From NCBI GenBank assembly GCA_964511575.1, contig CAZEFM010000015.1:1-50269 (forward strand): DNA of 50,269 nucleotides, given 5' to 3'. Shown in pieces: positions 1 through 7,993 of the stretch. Both the position numbers and the translations under genes were made by a program. The DNA is from CALKHT01 sp964511575. GTDB lineage: Bacteria > Planctomycetota > Phycisphaerae > Phycisphaerales > Phycisphaeraceae. Under the pieces are notes generated by a model that was given only the letters and a program-made list of their open reading frames with translations, searched no databases and was not told the origin of the DNA. Every line of letters starts with the position of its first letter. The first letter of the stretch is position 1.

Positions 1-147
1 CCCAGCTACAACGCCGTGGGCAACACGACGAGCTTCCCGCAGCCCAACGACCCCACCAGCAGCTACGACGCGACCTATGACGCGTGGAACCGGCTGGTGA
101 AGCTCGTGGATGGCAGCAACACCGTCGCGGAGTACGGCTATGCGATC
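1..147 (+). pseudogene. RHS/YD-repeat protein fragment, cut at both ends
   Basis: The plus-strand frame starting at base 1 is open and reads as an RHS (YD-repeat) protein: it contains YDATYDAWNRLVKL and VAEYGY, the usual YD-repeat wording. RHS proteins are large secreted or toxin-carrying shells made of many such repeats. The similarity stops at about base 147, after which the frame runs as unlikely residues to a stop at 292-294. Only about 49 residues of repeat remain. The 5' part lies outside the window. Because a different gene on the other strand starts to make sense exactly where this one ends, this is either a recombination scar or an assembly chimera. Confidence 0.6.
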
Positions 148-316
148 CTACCGCGACAGCGGTCAGGAACTTCACCCGTTGCATGCGCTCACGAACCGCC
201 GGAACCAATCGCACGGCCAATTGGTCAGCAATTCGATACAGCTCCAACGGGTCGAGCGTCCCCTCACTGGTGCCCGGTGGATCGTATGACGTGAGAAATG
301 GAATCAGCATGCTCAC
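147..316 (-). CDS. 5' end of an unrecognised minus-strand gene, broken at the junction near base 147
   Basis: Read on the minus strand from a GTG at 316-314, preceded by a GGAG ribosome site 8 bases upstream, the frame gives a convincing protein start: MSMLIPFLTSYDPPG, then GTLDPLELYRIADQLAV and a helix-like VPAVRERMQRVKFLTAVAVG. Codon choice is like real genes nearby. An ATG at 310-308 is an alternative start. After about 55 residues the frame stays open to the left edge but turns into Arg/Cys/Ser-rich antisense of the RHS repeat, so the true gene is cut at about 147. I do not recognise the family. Its truncation partner is the RHS fragment. Confidence 0.5.
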
Positions 317-434
317 GCTGTCATCTCCAAGCACCGCCGTATCCGAACCGTCGTATCTGACCGCTAATTCGACTTGATGTCAACAGAATCCCAGCAGTTT
401 GCTGCCAGGCGCTTCAGCGATGGGGCATTTGAGC

Positions 435-470
435 TTGCCACCGTGAGGGTGTGATGGCTTCGTGTGGCAA
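435..470. repeat. Inverted repeat downstream of cysA
   Basis: TTGCCAC at 435-441 and GTGGCAA at 464-470 form a 7-bp inverted repeat with a 22-base loop. It lies about 100 bases past the cysA stop codon. There is no T-run on either side, so it is a weak terminator candidate at best. The rest of 317-568 shows no gene on either strand. Confidence 0.3.
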
Positions 471-568
471 CGGACAACCACGTCGCCCCCCCCAAACATG
501 GGGAGCTATCGTGCCTCACCACGACGCACTGGTCGCCAAAATAGTCGCATCACCGACGCGTTCTGCCG

Positions 569-1675
569 TTAAGCGTTCTCCACAATCGCGGCGTCGTTCA
601 CCCCAATGTTCCCGTTGCTTCGTGTAAACACGCGGATGTGGCGGGGGCGGATGTAGACGGTGCTGCCGGCTTGGAGGTTCATAGTGCCGAAGCGTTCCTG
701 TGACAGTTCGACGAGCAGGGGCTGCTGTTCACTCGTGCGCACTTCGACGCGCACCACCGGCCCGGCGGAGTGGATGCGTTCGATCAAGGCTTGCGTCGTC
801 ACGCTGCCGTTCGGTTGAGTGTCGATCGTCACATCATGTGGACGGATGAACACGCTCGCATCGCCGTTCTCCGATTCGTTGCCGCGATACGGCATCTCCA
901 GCGCGCCAAATCGCACGCGATCCGATTCAATTCTTCCGTGGAACTGGTTCACGTTCCCGAGGAAGTTCATGACGAACTCCGTCTGCGGATGGTGGAACAC
1001 CTCATCGGGCGTGCCAACCTGTTCGACACGTCCCTTGTTCATGATGACCACCTCGTCAGCAACTTCAAGCGCCTCTTCCTGGTCGTGCGTCACAAAGACG
1101 CTGGTGACGTGTATCTCATCATGAAGCCTTCGCAACCACGTGCGCAGCTCCTTGCGCACCTTCGCATCCAGCGCGCCAAACGGTTCATCGAGCAACAGCA
1201 CCTTCGGTTCGACTGCGAGCGCTCGCGCGAGCGCCACGCGCTGACGTTGCCCGCCCGACAACTGACTGGGGTAACGATGCGCAAGGTTCTCGAGTTGAAC
1301 CAGCTTGAGCAGCTCATGCACCCGACGCGCGATCTCCTCCTTCGAGTGTCGTTCGCGTCGCGGCCTCACCTGCAATCCGAACGCCACGTTCTGAAACACG
1401 CTCATGTGCCGAAACAGCGCATAATGCTGAAACACGAATCCCACCCGGCGATGCCGCACATGCTGATTGGCGACATCCTCCTCGTGAAAGAGAATGCGGC
1501 CGCTACCCGGATCGGTCTGCTCCAATCCCGCGATGATACGAAGCAGCGTTGTCTTGCCCGATCCCGATGGCCCCAGCAGCGCAACGAGCTTGCCTGTGGG
1601 AATCGTCAGCGACACATCATCGAGCGCGACAAACTGACCGAAGCGCTTGGTCACGTTGTTGATTTCAATGCTCAT
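569..1675 (-). CDS. cysA: Sulfate/thiosulfate ABC transporter, ATP-binding protein CysA
   Basis: This is the ATPase that powers sulfate import through the CysT/CysW channel at the inner membrane. The 368-residue protein has Walker A GPSGSGKT (residues 35-42), a Q-loop VFQHYALF, the ABC signature LSGGQ (139-143), Walker B VLLLDEP (159-165) and a switch histidine in VTHDQEEA. After about residue 235 comes a TOBE-type C-terminal part, as in CysA/MalK-type importers. Its ATG overlaps the cysW stop (ATGA at 1675-1672), so the two are translationally coupled. It is the last gene of the operon, and its identity rests mainly on the sulfate-type permeases and binding protein beside it. It could also carry thiosulfate or molybdate-like oxyanions. 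Confidence 0.93.
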   Translation of the reverse strand: MSIEINNVTKRFGQFVALDDVSLTIPTGKLVALLGPSGSGKTTLLRIIAGLEQTDPGSGRILFHEEDVANQHVRHRRVGFVFQHYALFRHMSVFQNVAFGLQVRPRRERHSKEEIARRVHELLKLVQLENLAHRYPSQLSGGQRQRVALARALAVEPKVLLLDEPFGALDAKVRKELRTWLRRLHDEIHVTSVFVTHDQEEALEVADEVVIMNKGRVEQVGTPDEVFHHPQTEFVMNFLGNVNQFHGRIESDRVRFGALEMPYRGNESENGDASVFIRPHDVTIDTQPNGSVTTQALIERIHSAGPVVRVEVRTSEQQPLLVELSQERFGTMNLQAGSTVYIRPRHIRVFTRSNGNIGVNDAAIVENA

Positions 1676-2586
1676 ATCTGCTCTTCCTCGGATTCACGGG
1701 TGGATTCGAGCCCGCGTTGAATCGCCACACGGCTGCGCCACTCAACAAGGCTCTTGAGCACAAGCGTCAGCAACGCCAGCAGGGCCAGTAGCGATGCCAT
1801 CGCAAAGGCTGCGACAAAGTTGTATTCGTTGTAGAGAATCTCCACGTGAAGGGGCAGTGTGTTCGTCTTGCCGCGGATATGCCCCGACACGACCGACACC
1901 GCGCCGAACTCGCCCATCGCCCGCGCGTTGCAGAGGATCACGCCATAGAGCAATCCCCACTTCACGTTAGGCAGTGTGACGCGAAAGAACGTCTGCCACC
2001 CGGAGGCGCCGAGCGTCATCGCTGCCTGTTCCTCGTCGCTGCCCTGCTCCTGCATCAGCGGGATCAACTCGCGCGCCACAAACGGGAACGTCACAAACAG
2101 TGTCGCCAGCACGATCCCCGGCACCGCAAAAATGATCTCGATCTGGCGCTCCGCCAACCACGTGCCCAACCAACCATGCAGGCCGAAGAGCAACACGTAA
2201 ACAAGTCCGCTGATCACCGGCGATACGGCGAACGGCAGATCAATCAGCGTGATCAGCAGATTCCTGCCGCGGAACTCGAACTTCGCAATTGCCCATGACG
2301 CGGCCAGCCCGAACACGACGTTGAGCGGCACGGCGATCGCCGCCACCAGCAGCGTCAACCGAATCGCACTGATCGCCGCGCCATCATTGAAGCTCGCGAA
2401 GTAGGCGAATACCCCTTTACGAAACGCCTCAGCGAACACGGCGACAAGCGGCACAAACAGGAACAGCGTGAGAAACAACAGCGCGATGAGCGTGACGCTC
2501 ACGCGCACCCAGGAGGGCTCCCTCGTTGCGGGGCGTGTCGTCGACTTCGGCGCAGTGTTTCGGCGCAGGGCAATTGTGCCAGCCAT
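1672..2586 (-). CDS. cysW: Sulfate ABC transporter permease CysW
   Basis: One of two membrane subunits of the sulfate importer. From the chosen start it has 304 residues with six predicted hydrophobic spans. It carries the EAA-type loop near the C-terminal third (LGASGWQTFFRVTLPNVK, then G), which docks on the ATPase, and the CysW-like stretch ARAMGEFGAVSVVSGHIRG. I chose the ATG at 2586 because GGAGG lies 5 bases upstream and the gene then starts 2 bases past the cysT stop; a longer open frame to 2667 would overlap cysT. It overlaps cysA by 4 bases. The N-terminal 30 residues before the first span are basic and poorly conserved in type. Confidence 0.93.
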   Translation of the reverse strand: MAGTIALRRNTAPKSTTRPATREPSWVRVSVTLIALLFLTLFLFVPLVAVFAEAFRKGVFAYFASFNDGAAISAIRLTLLVAAIAVPLNVVFGLAASWAIAKFEFRGRNLLITLIDLPFAVSPVISGLVYVLLFGLHGWLGTWLAERQIEIIFAVPGIVLATLFVTFPFVARELIPLMQEQGSDEEQAAMTLGASGWQTFFRVTLPNVKWGLLYGVILCNARAMGEFGAVSVVSGHIRGKTNTLPLHVEILYNEYNFVAAFAMASLLALLALLTLVLKSLVEWRSRVAIQRGLESTRESEEEQI

Positions 2587-2587
2587 C

Positions 2588-3424
2588 TTAACCTCCATGG
2601 CGCGACCAACGGCCGCTCCACCATTGCAGCAGATTGATCGAAAGAAGCAGCCCGAATGACGCAACAAGCATCACCACCGCGATCGCTGTCGCGCCGGGAT
2701 AGTCATACTGCTCAAGTTTGGTGATGATGAGTAGCGGCGCGATCTCCGTTTTCATCGGCATGTTGCCGCTGATGAACACCACCGACCCGTACTCTCCCAG
2801 CGCCCGCGCAAAGGCGAGGGCGAAGCCCGTCAGAAGAGCCGGCAGCACGGCCGGGAGTATCACGCGGCGAATCGTCTGCCATCGTGATGCTCCCAGCGCG
2901 GCTGCCGCTTCCTCCACTTCCGCATCAAGATCCTCGAGCGCGGGTTGAAGCGTTCGCACAACGAACGGCAGGCCGATGAACGTCAGTGCGATCGTAATGC
3001 CCAACGGCGAGAAGGCTGTCTTGATGCCGACCGCGGCAAACCACCTGCCGATCCAACCCGTGGGGCCGTACAGCGTGGTCAGTGCGATGCCCGTCACCGC
3101 GGTGGGCAGGGCGAACGGAAGGTCGACGATCGCATCCACGAGCTTTTTGCCCGGAAAGCTGTAGCGTACGAGCACCCAGGCGACCAATGTTCCGAAGATG
3201 ACGTTGATCATCGCCGCAGCAAACGATGCGCCGAAGCTCAGCTTGTATGCCGCCATCACGCGCGGATCGGTGACAGTGGACCAGAATGCGCTGAATCCCA
3301 TCGTGCCGGCCTTGAAGAACAAGGCCGACAGTGGGATCAGCACGATCAGGCTCAGGTACAACACGGTAAACCCGAGTGTGAGCCCGAAGCCTGGAAGTAC
3401 GGAAGGCTGTCTGATACGAAACAT
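2588..3424 (-). CDS. cysT: Sulfate ABC transporter permease CysT (CysU)
   Basis: The other membrane subunit of the sulfate importer, 278 residues with six hydrophobic spans. The protein reads VLPGFGLTLGFTVLYLS at the start and has the EAA loop LGASRWQTIRRVILPAVLP, then ARALGEYGSVVFISGN, typical of CysT. The start at 3424 has AGGAAG just upstream and lies 11 bases after the porin stop; a start at 3448 would overlap the porin. It is followed directly by cysW. The order cysT, cysW, cysA is the classic one. Confidence 0.93.
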   Translation of the reverse strand: MFRIRQPSVLPGFGLTLGFTVLYLSLIVLIPLSALFFKAGTMGFSAFWSTVTDPRVMAAYKLSFGASFAAAMINVIFGTLVAWVLVRYSFPGKKLVDAIVDLPFALPTAVTGIALTTLYGPTGWIGRWFAAVGIKTAFSPLGITIALTFIGLPFVVRTLQPALEDLDAEVEEAAAALGASRWQTIRRVILPAVLPALLTGFALAFARALGEYGSVVFISGNMPMKTEIAPLLIITKLEQYDYPGATAIAVVMLVASFGLLLSINLLQWWSGRWSRHGG

Positions 3425-3435
3425 TCGTCTTCCTG

Positions 3436-4836
3436 TCAGAAACTCCACTGCAACTGCGCGCGAAGGACGAACTGGTTGTCGTCGCTGCTGCGCAGCAGCC
3501 CTGCGCCGCTGTTGGCAACCGGTACGGGATCGAGCGTGTAAAGCGCATCGACCGACACCTTCGCGCTGTGCTTGTGGATGTAGTAGTTGACCCCTGCCGT
3601 CAGGATGGTGAGATCATCGTCGGCGAGGTTGCCGGTGCCGCCCTGCGTGCCCGCGCCGTTGTTGCGGTAGTACACGTTGTCGAAGTGGATCCATTCGTAT
3701 CGTGCGAACAGTTCCACCTCATCAGGTACGATGAAGACACCGCCCTGCACCACCACGCCGAACTGATCCGCGCCATCAAGCTGCGATGGCAGGCCACCCG
3801 CCCCGCCGCTCCCGTTGTCGTCCAGATGCTGCCCGTAGAACGCGGCGAAGAAGTTCGCGCCACCGAACTCGAGCGACACATCAGCCGTGTACTTGATAAT
3901 GTTCGGTGTGTGCGTGCCCGATCCTTCCTCACCGATCTCGTAGTCAACCGCGGCACCAATCAATGCGCCAAAAGGATCGTTCGACCAGCTCGTGAAGTCG
4001 TCGAACTGCTTCATGTTGCCCGCAAGCAGCAACTCCGCACGCCCCGCAAACGCGATGTTGGTACGATCGGCGTTGAACTCGCTGCTGCCGGCATACGACC
4101 CGTCATGCACCGCAACAAACGCACGCAGCCAATCGTTCTTGAACGTCAGCTCCGCGCCCTGGCTGAAGTCGATCGTGAAGTAGTCCGCGACATACGACCG
4201 CTCAACCGCCAACTGCCGAAACGCATTAACCGATTCCTCGCGAGCGAACTGTGGCTTCAACTGACCAACAGCGATATTCCAGTTATCCGTCAGGTTGTAG
4301 CCGAGATAAGCGTACTCGAGGAACAGGTCGCCATCTGATCGATCCGCGTTGAAGCGAATGCGATAGGTCAACCGCGGGTCGAACGCATGGCCACGAAAAT
4401 CCAGCCGTGCGCGGCGAATCACGAATCCACTCTCGTCCTCATCCGTGCCCGAGGGTTGATCGCTGCTGTTGTAGATGTATCGCACCTGCCCGTCGATGTT
4501 CGTGCGAAGCAGGAAGTCGCCATCGGCAGAACCAATGAAGAATCCGTTCTTGTATCCGGCGAGTACCGCGTCCGACTGAAAACTGGCGCGCGTTTCAGCA
4601 TCGGCGAGCACCTCGCGAACAATCTCACGGACCTGCTCTGCCCGCTGCTCGTTCCACCACGTTGCTTCCTTCTGCTCACGCAACGCGCGCAACTGCGCTT
4701 CCTGGGCATCGACTTTCGCCCGAAGTGCTGCGAGCTGCGCAGCAACGGCGTCTGAGCCTTCATCCGCCATCGCTGGTGTTTGACTGAGCAAAAGCAACAC
4801 GATTGCACTTCCCTGTAAATACCTTCTGGCTTCCAT
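3436..4836 (-). CDS. Outer-membrane anion porin, OprP/OprO (phosphate-selective) type
   Basis: A 466-residue outer-membrane beta-barrel. The signal peptide is residues 1-24 (ending TPAMA), followed by a short coiled-coil (AAQLAALRAKVDAQEAQL) and then a barrel that ends in a terminal phenylalanine (LRAQLQWSF), the usual outer-membrane insertion signal. The FVIRRARLDFRGHAFDPRL stretch and the repeated aromatic strands match the OprP/OprO porin family, which lets anions such as phosphate or polyphosphate through. Lying between the binding-protein and permease genes of a sulfate importer, it may pass sulfate instead (inference). The start has AAGGAG 8 bases upstream. Loop residues deciding selectivity cannot be read here. 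Confidence 0.85.
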   Translation of the reverse strand: MEARRYLQGSAIVLLLLSQTPAMADEGSDAVAAQLAALRAKVDAQEAQLRALREQKEATWWNEQRAEQVREIVREVLADAETRASFQSDAVLAGYKNGFFIGSADGDFLLRTNIDGQVRYIYNSSDQPSGTDEDESGFVIRRARLDFRGHAFDPRLTYRIRFNADRSDGDLFLEYAYLGYNLTDNWNIAVGQLKPQFAREESVNAFRQLAVERSYVADYFTIDFSQGAELTFKNDWLRAFVAVHDGSYAGSSEFNADRTNIAFAGRAELLLAGNMKQFDDFTSWSNDPFGALIGAAVDYEIGEEGSGTHTPNIIKYTADVSLEFGGANFFAAFYGQHLDDNGSGGAGGLPSQLDGADQFGVVVQGGVFIVPDEVELFARYEWIHFDNVYYRNNGAGTQGGTGNLADDDLTILTAGVNYYIHKHSAKVSVDALYTLDPVPVANSGAGLLRSSDDNQFVLRAQLQWSF

Positions 4837-4946
4837 AGCCGGAGCTCCTTTCTTCGATCTGTTGATCGAAAGGGGGGAAGCTCCGGTTGTCCGGTCGCTT
4901 CGGATTGTGTGACTCGCCAACGCAGCGAGTCGTCCGTGACGATTCG

Positions 4947-5141
4947 TTACCGATGCGCGCGAGATCCACCCGGGACATCGAAGCGCACCTTTTCACATTG
5001 CTCGACCTGCACCACGCGGCCGTCGTGTACCGTGATGGTCAGGTGGCCGTACTTCAGCGTGGCGATTTTCCGTCGCACCAGTCCCATCCAGCCCAGTGGC
5101 GGCGCTGGTGGATGTCCCGCTTCCTTGATATCTGGCGTCAC
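4947..5141 (-). CDS. Small YezD-like (DUF2292) protein
   Basis: A 64-residue protein starting with GTG at 5141, 10 bases after the sbp stop, with AGGACG as ribosome site. The core IATLKYGHLTITVHDGRVVQ and VEQCEKVRF match the short YezD/DUF2292 family. Members often lie beside sulfur uptake or assimilation genes; their role is not known. A DNA or ligand role has not been shown to my knowledge. The gene is easy to miss because it has no ATG. It sits between sbp and the porin, in the same direction, and is probably co-transcribed. Confidence 0.75.
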   Translation of the reverse strand: MTPDIKEAGHPPAPPLGWMGLVRRKIATLKYGHLTITVHDGRVVQVEQCEKVRFDVPGGSRAHR

Positions 5142-5151
5142 AGGTCGTCCT

Positions 5152-6192
5152 TTATGATTTGGGTTGATAGATCTGGTCGAACGTTCCGCCGTCGTTGAAG
5201 TGAGTCTCCTGCGCTTTCTTCCAACCGCCAAACGCATCGTTGATGTTGATGAGTTCAAGATCGGGAAAGCGTTTGAGGTCCTCGGCATCGGCGTACTCCG
5301 GCCGAACCGGTCGGTAATAGTGTTTCGCCGCGATTTTCTGCCCGACGGGGGAGTAGAGGTATTCCAGGTAAGCGCGGGCCACCTCGACCGCATCGTGATT
5401 CTTCGCGTTGCCATCCACGACCGTCACCGGCGGCTCGGCAAGAATGCTGATGCTGGGAACGACGATATCGAACTTGTCCGGCCCCAGTTCATTGACAGCA
5501 AGAAACGCCTCGTTCTCCCACGCCAACAACACATCGCCGATACCTCGCTGAACGAACGTGTTGGTCGATCCCCGCGCACCGGAATCGAGCACGGGCACGC
5601 GGCGGAACACTTCCGTGACAAACTGCCGCGCCTTTTCATCGCTGCCATACTTGCGTTGGGCATAGGCCCAGGCGGCGAGATAGTTCCATCGCGCGCCGCC
5701 CGATGTTTTGGGGTTGGGCGTGATTACCTCGATACCGGGCCTGACCAGGTCGTCCCAATCGCGAATCGATTTGGGGTTGCCCTTGCGAACGAGGAACACA
5801 ATGGTCGAGGTGTATGGCGCGCTGTTGTTGGGCAACCGGTTCTGCCAATCGAGCGGCATGAGTCCGGTCTTCTCGGCAATGACATCGATGTCATATGCCA
5901 GCGCCAACGTGACCACATCGGCCTTGAGTCCGTCCATCACGGCCCGCGCCTGCTTGCCCGCCCCGCCATGCGACATCTCGATGGTGACGGTCTGGTTCTG
6001 CGTCTCGCGCCAGTGGCGGGCGAACGCCTCATTGAACTCGCGATAGAGTTCGCGTGTCGGGTCGTACGACACGTTGAGCAGCTGCACACGTGGTCGAGCG
6101 CCCCCGTCGGTCGCCGCGTCCGAGGTTGAGCGGTCGCACCCCGCGAGCGCAGCGCCGGCCACAAGAATTCCCAAAACAGCAAGTCGATACAT
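5152..6192 (-). CDS. sbp: Sulfate-binding lipoprotein (Sbp/CysP)
   Basis: The periplasmic receptor that hands sulfate to CysT/CysW. From the ATG at 6192 (AGGAG upstream) it has 346 residues. The first 19 form a lipoprotein signal with lipobox LAGC, so it should be anchored in a membrane rather than free. The mature part has the family patterns LNVSYDPTRELYREFN, SHGGAGKQ, VTLALAYDID and NPKTSGGARWNYLAAW, all typical of Sbp/CysP. It is the first gene of the operon and faces the sigma-54 activator across 227 bases of control DNA. Thiosulfate binding cannot be excluded. Confidence 0.93.
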   Translation of the reverse strand: MYRLAVLGILVAGAALAGCDRSTSDAATDGGARPRVQLLNVSYDPTRELYREFNEAFARHWRETQNQTVTIEMSHGGAGKQARAVMDGLKADVVTLALAYDIDVIAEKTGLMPLDWQNRLPNNSAPYTSTIVFLVRKGNPKSIRDWDDLVRPGIEVITPNPKTSGGARWNYLAAWAYAQRKYGSDEKARQFVTEVFRRVPVLDSGARGSTNTFVQRGIGDVLLAWENEAFLAVNELGPDKFDIVVPSISILAEPPVTVVDGNAKNHDAVEVARAYLEYLYSPVGQKIAAKHYYRPVRPEYADAEDLKRFPDLELININDAFGGWKKAQETHFNDGGTFDQIYQPKS

Positions 6193-6269
6193 CGCTTCGT
6201 TCTCCTGAACGCATCCGCCGACGTCCAATCACCGGTCTGACACGTTGCGGCGGGAGAATGCAATGGAGA

Positions 6270-6285
6270 TGCCGCTTTGGCGCCA
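6270..6285 (-). promoter_or_regulatory. Candidate sigma-54 (-24/-12) promoter for the sulfate operon
   Basis: On the minus strand the sequence TGGCGCCAAAGCGGCA has the GG-N10-GC spacing of sigma-54 promoters (consensus TGGCAC-N5-TTGCA). It matches all invariant bases but has CG in place of TT in the -12 box. A start site near 6259 would leave about 65 bases before the sbp start codon. A sigma-54 activator gene lies directly upstream, which supports the assignment. Confidence 0.45.
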
Positions 6286-6335
6286 CGAATCGCAACGCAT
6301 TAATTTTCATAAACTTAAGACTTGGCATCGCCACA

Positions 6336-6408
6336 TCTGCCATAGCAATACATCATATTTAACGGATTTTTCCTTTAAATGAGATGGCAGACCGTGATAT
6401 TTGATGTA
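6336..6408. promoter_or_regulatory. Paired inverted repeats, possible activator-binding site
   Basis: Two interleaved inverted pairs are visible: TCTGCCAT at 6336-6343 with ATGGCAGA at 6384-6391, and TACATCA at 6349-6355 with TGATGTA at 6402-6408. They lie in an AT-richer stretch 50-140 bases upstream of the candidate sigma-54 promoter and just before the activator gene, where enhancer sites for such regulators usually sit. The second half may also control the activator itself. Confidence 0.4.
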
Positions 6409-6419
6409 CACTATGCCCC

Positions 6420-7967
6420 ATGGAACAGGTGCATCGGCTGCTCATCCAGGTCTGGCGCGAGGCGTGCCGGCACATCGATATCGCCGACTCGGCCGGGCGC
6501 ATTGCGACCATCGTTGCCCAGCACTCGCCCATTGACCGGCTTGTCGTTCTTGCGTTCGACCCCTCCTGCGATCAGATCATCCCCCGGGCGGAGGCACTCA
6601 ACGACCGAGCCCCCTCGCTGACACCCCGACTGCTGAACCGCAAGGACAAACGCCTGCTTCAACAGTGGCTACGGGCCCCGGCGTTGCTGCGACACGACGA
6701 GGGCGAAGGCGACCCGATGATCACCATTTTGCTCGGACAATCCTCCACGCGGGGCTGGATCGCCGCAGCACTTGAAAGCGACAACGGCACCCGCGGCGCG
6801 CTGCTGCTGCGCGTGCGATCGAACAAGCGATTGACCACCAGCCACGAAGAGCTGGTCGAACTTCTGCGCGAACCGTTCAGTGCCGCACTGGAAAACGATG
6901 GTCGTCTGCATGAACTCAACGCGCTGCGTGAGGCAGCCGAGGCGGACAAACGCTCCGCGCTCTCGCGACTCGGACGCGACGATCTCGTGGGCGCGATCAT
7001 TGGATGCGACAACGGCCTCAAACCCGTGATGCAGCGCGTTGCTGTTGTCGCGAAGTCCGATCTTCCGGTGCTGATCCTCGGCGAAACCGGCTCGGGCAAG
7101 GAGGTGATCGCACGGGCAATTCACGATCAATCGCCGCGCGCGGCGCGCCCGTTCATCCGCGTCAACTGCGGCGCGATTCCCGCGGAGTTGATCGATTCGG
7201 AACTGTTCGGCCACGAAAAGGGCGCGTTCACCGGCGCGACATCGCTGCGTCGCGGCTGGTTCGAACGCGCGCATGAAGGCACACTGTTTCTGGATGAGAT
7301 CGGCGAACTGCCGTTACCCGCTCAGGTGCGACTGCTTCGCGTGCTTCAGGAGGGCACATTCGAGCGTGTGGGCGGTGAAAGCCCGGTGCATGTCAATGTG
7401 CGGATTATCGCTGCCACGCATCGCGATCTGCCCCATATGATTCGTGAACGAAAGTTCCGCGAGGACCTGTGGTATCGCGTGGCCGGGTTCCCGATCGTTC
7501 TGCCGCCACTGCGTGAAAGGCGCAGCGACATTCCCGCGTTGGCGGAGCACTTCGCCCAACGAGCCGCGCGACGATTTGGTTTGAGGCCACAAACCCCAAG
7601 CGAGCACGATCTGGCGTTGCTCATCGCCTACGACTGGCCGGGCAACGTGCGTGAGCTTGCATCGGTCATCGACCGTGCCGCCATTCTCGGCGAGGGCGAG
7701 AGCCTGGAGATCAGCAAAGCGCTTGGCACGGCCATGAACCACGACGCTAACCGCGTCACGGAACGAGCAAGCGTTTCCTCCGGCCCGATTGTCACACTTG
7801 ACGATGCCATGCGTCGACACATCGAGCTTGCCCTCAGCGCGACCCGCGGCCGCATCGAAGGCCCACACGGCGCTGCCAAACTTCTGAACATCAACCCCCA
7901 CACCCTCCGCGCCCGCATGCGTAAGCTAGGCATCGAATGGGAAGCGTTCCGAAGCGTCATTCAGTGA
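6420..7967 (+). CDS. Sigma-54-dependent transcriptional activator (GAF-like, AAA+, Fis HTH)
   Basis: A 515-residue enhancer-binding protein. Residues 1 to about 175 look like a GAF-type sensor. The AAA+ domain follows: Walker A GETGSGKE (about 220-227), the sigma-54 contact loop GAFTGA (about 269-274), Walker B GTLFLDEIGE, and RWYRVAGFPI-type sensor region (LWYRVAGFPIVLPPLRER). The C-terminal end has a Fis-type helix-turn-helix (AAKLLNINPHTLRARMRKLG). The layout is closest to NorR/FhlA-type regulators with a cytoplasmic ligand sensor. It is transcribed divergently from the sulfate operon, which carries a sigma-54-like promoter, so it probably controls it in response to sulfur supply (inference). 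SfnR is a precedent for sigma-54 control in sulfur metabolism. Confidence 0.92.
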   Translation: MEQVHRLLIQVWREACRHIDIADSAGRIATIVAQHSPIDRLVVLAFDPSCDQIIPRAEALNDRAPSLTPRLLNRKDKRLLQQWLRAPALLRHDEGEGDPMITILLGQSSTRGWIAAALESDNGTRGALLLRVRSNKRLTTSHEELVELLREPFSAALENDGRLHELNALREAAEADKRSALSRLGRDDLVGAIIGCDNGLKPVMQRVAVVAKSDLPVLILGETGSGKEVIARAIHDQSPRAARPFIRVNCGAIPAELIDSELFGHEKGAFTGATSLRRGWFERAHEGTLFLDEIGELPLPAQVRLLRVLQEGTFERVGGESPVHVNVRIIAATHRDLPHMIRERKFREDLWYRVAGFPIVLPPLRERRSDIPALAEHFAQRAARRFGLRPQTPSEHDLALLIAYDWPGNVRELASVIDRAAILGEGESLEISKALGTAMNHDANRVTERASVSSGPIVTLDDAMRRHIELALSATRGRIEGPHGAAKLLNINPHTLRARMRKLGIEWEAFRSVIQ

Positions 7968-7993
7968 GTCGCATCGAATGCGCAAGAACTGTT

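Noticed and set aside
770..1720. 316-codon plus-strand open frame
   Set aside because: Antisense of cysA, whose motifs are complete. The frame shows only Arg/His-rich shadow composition.
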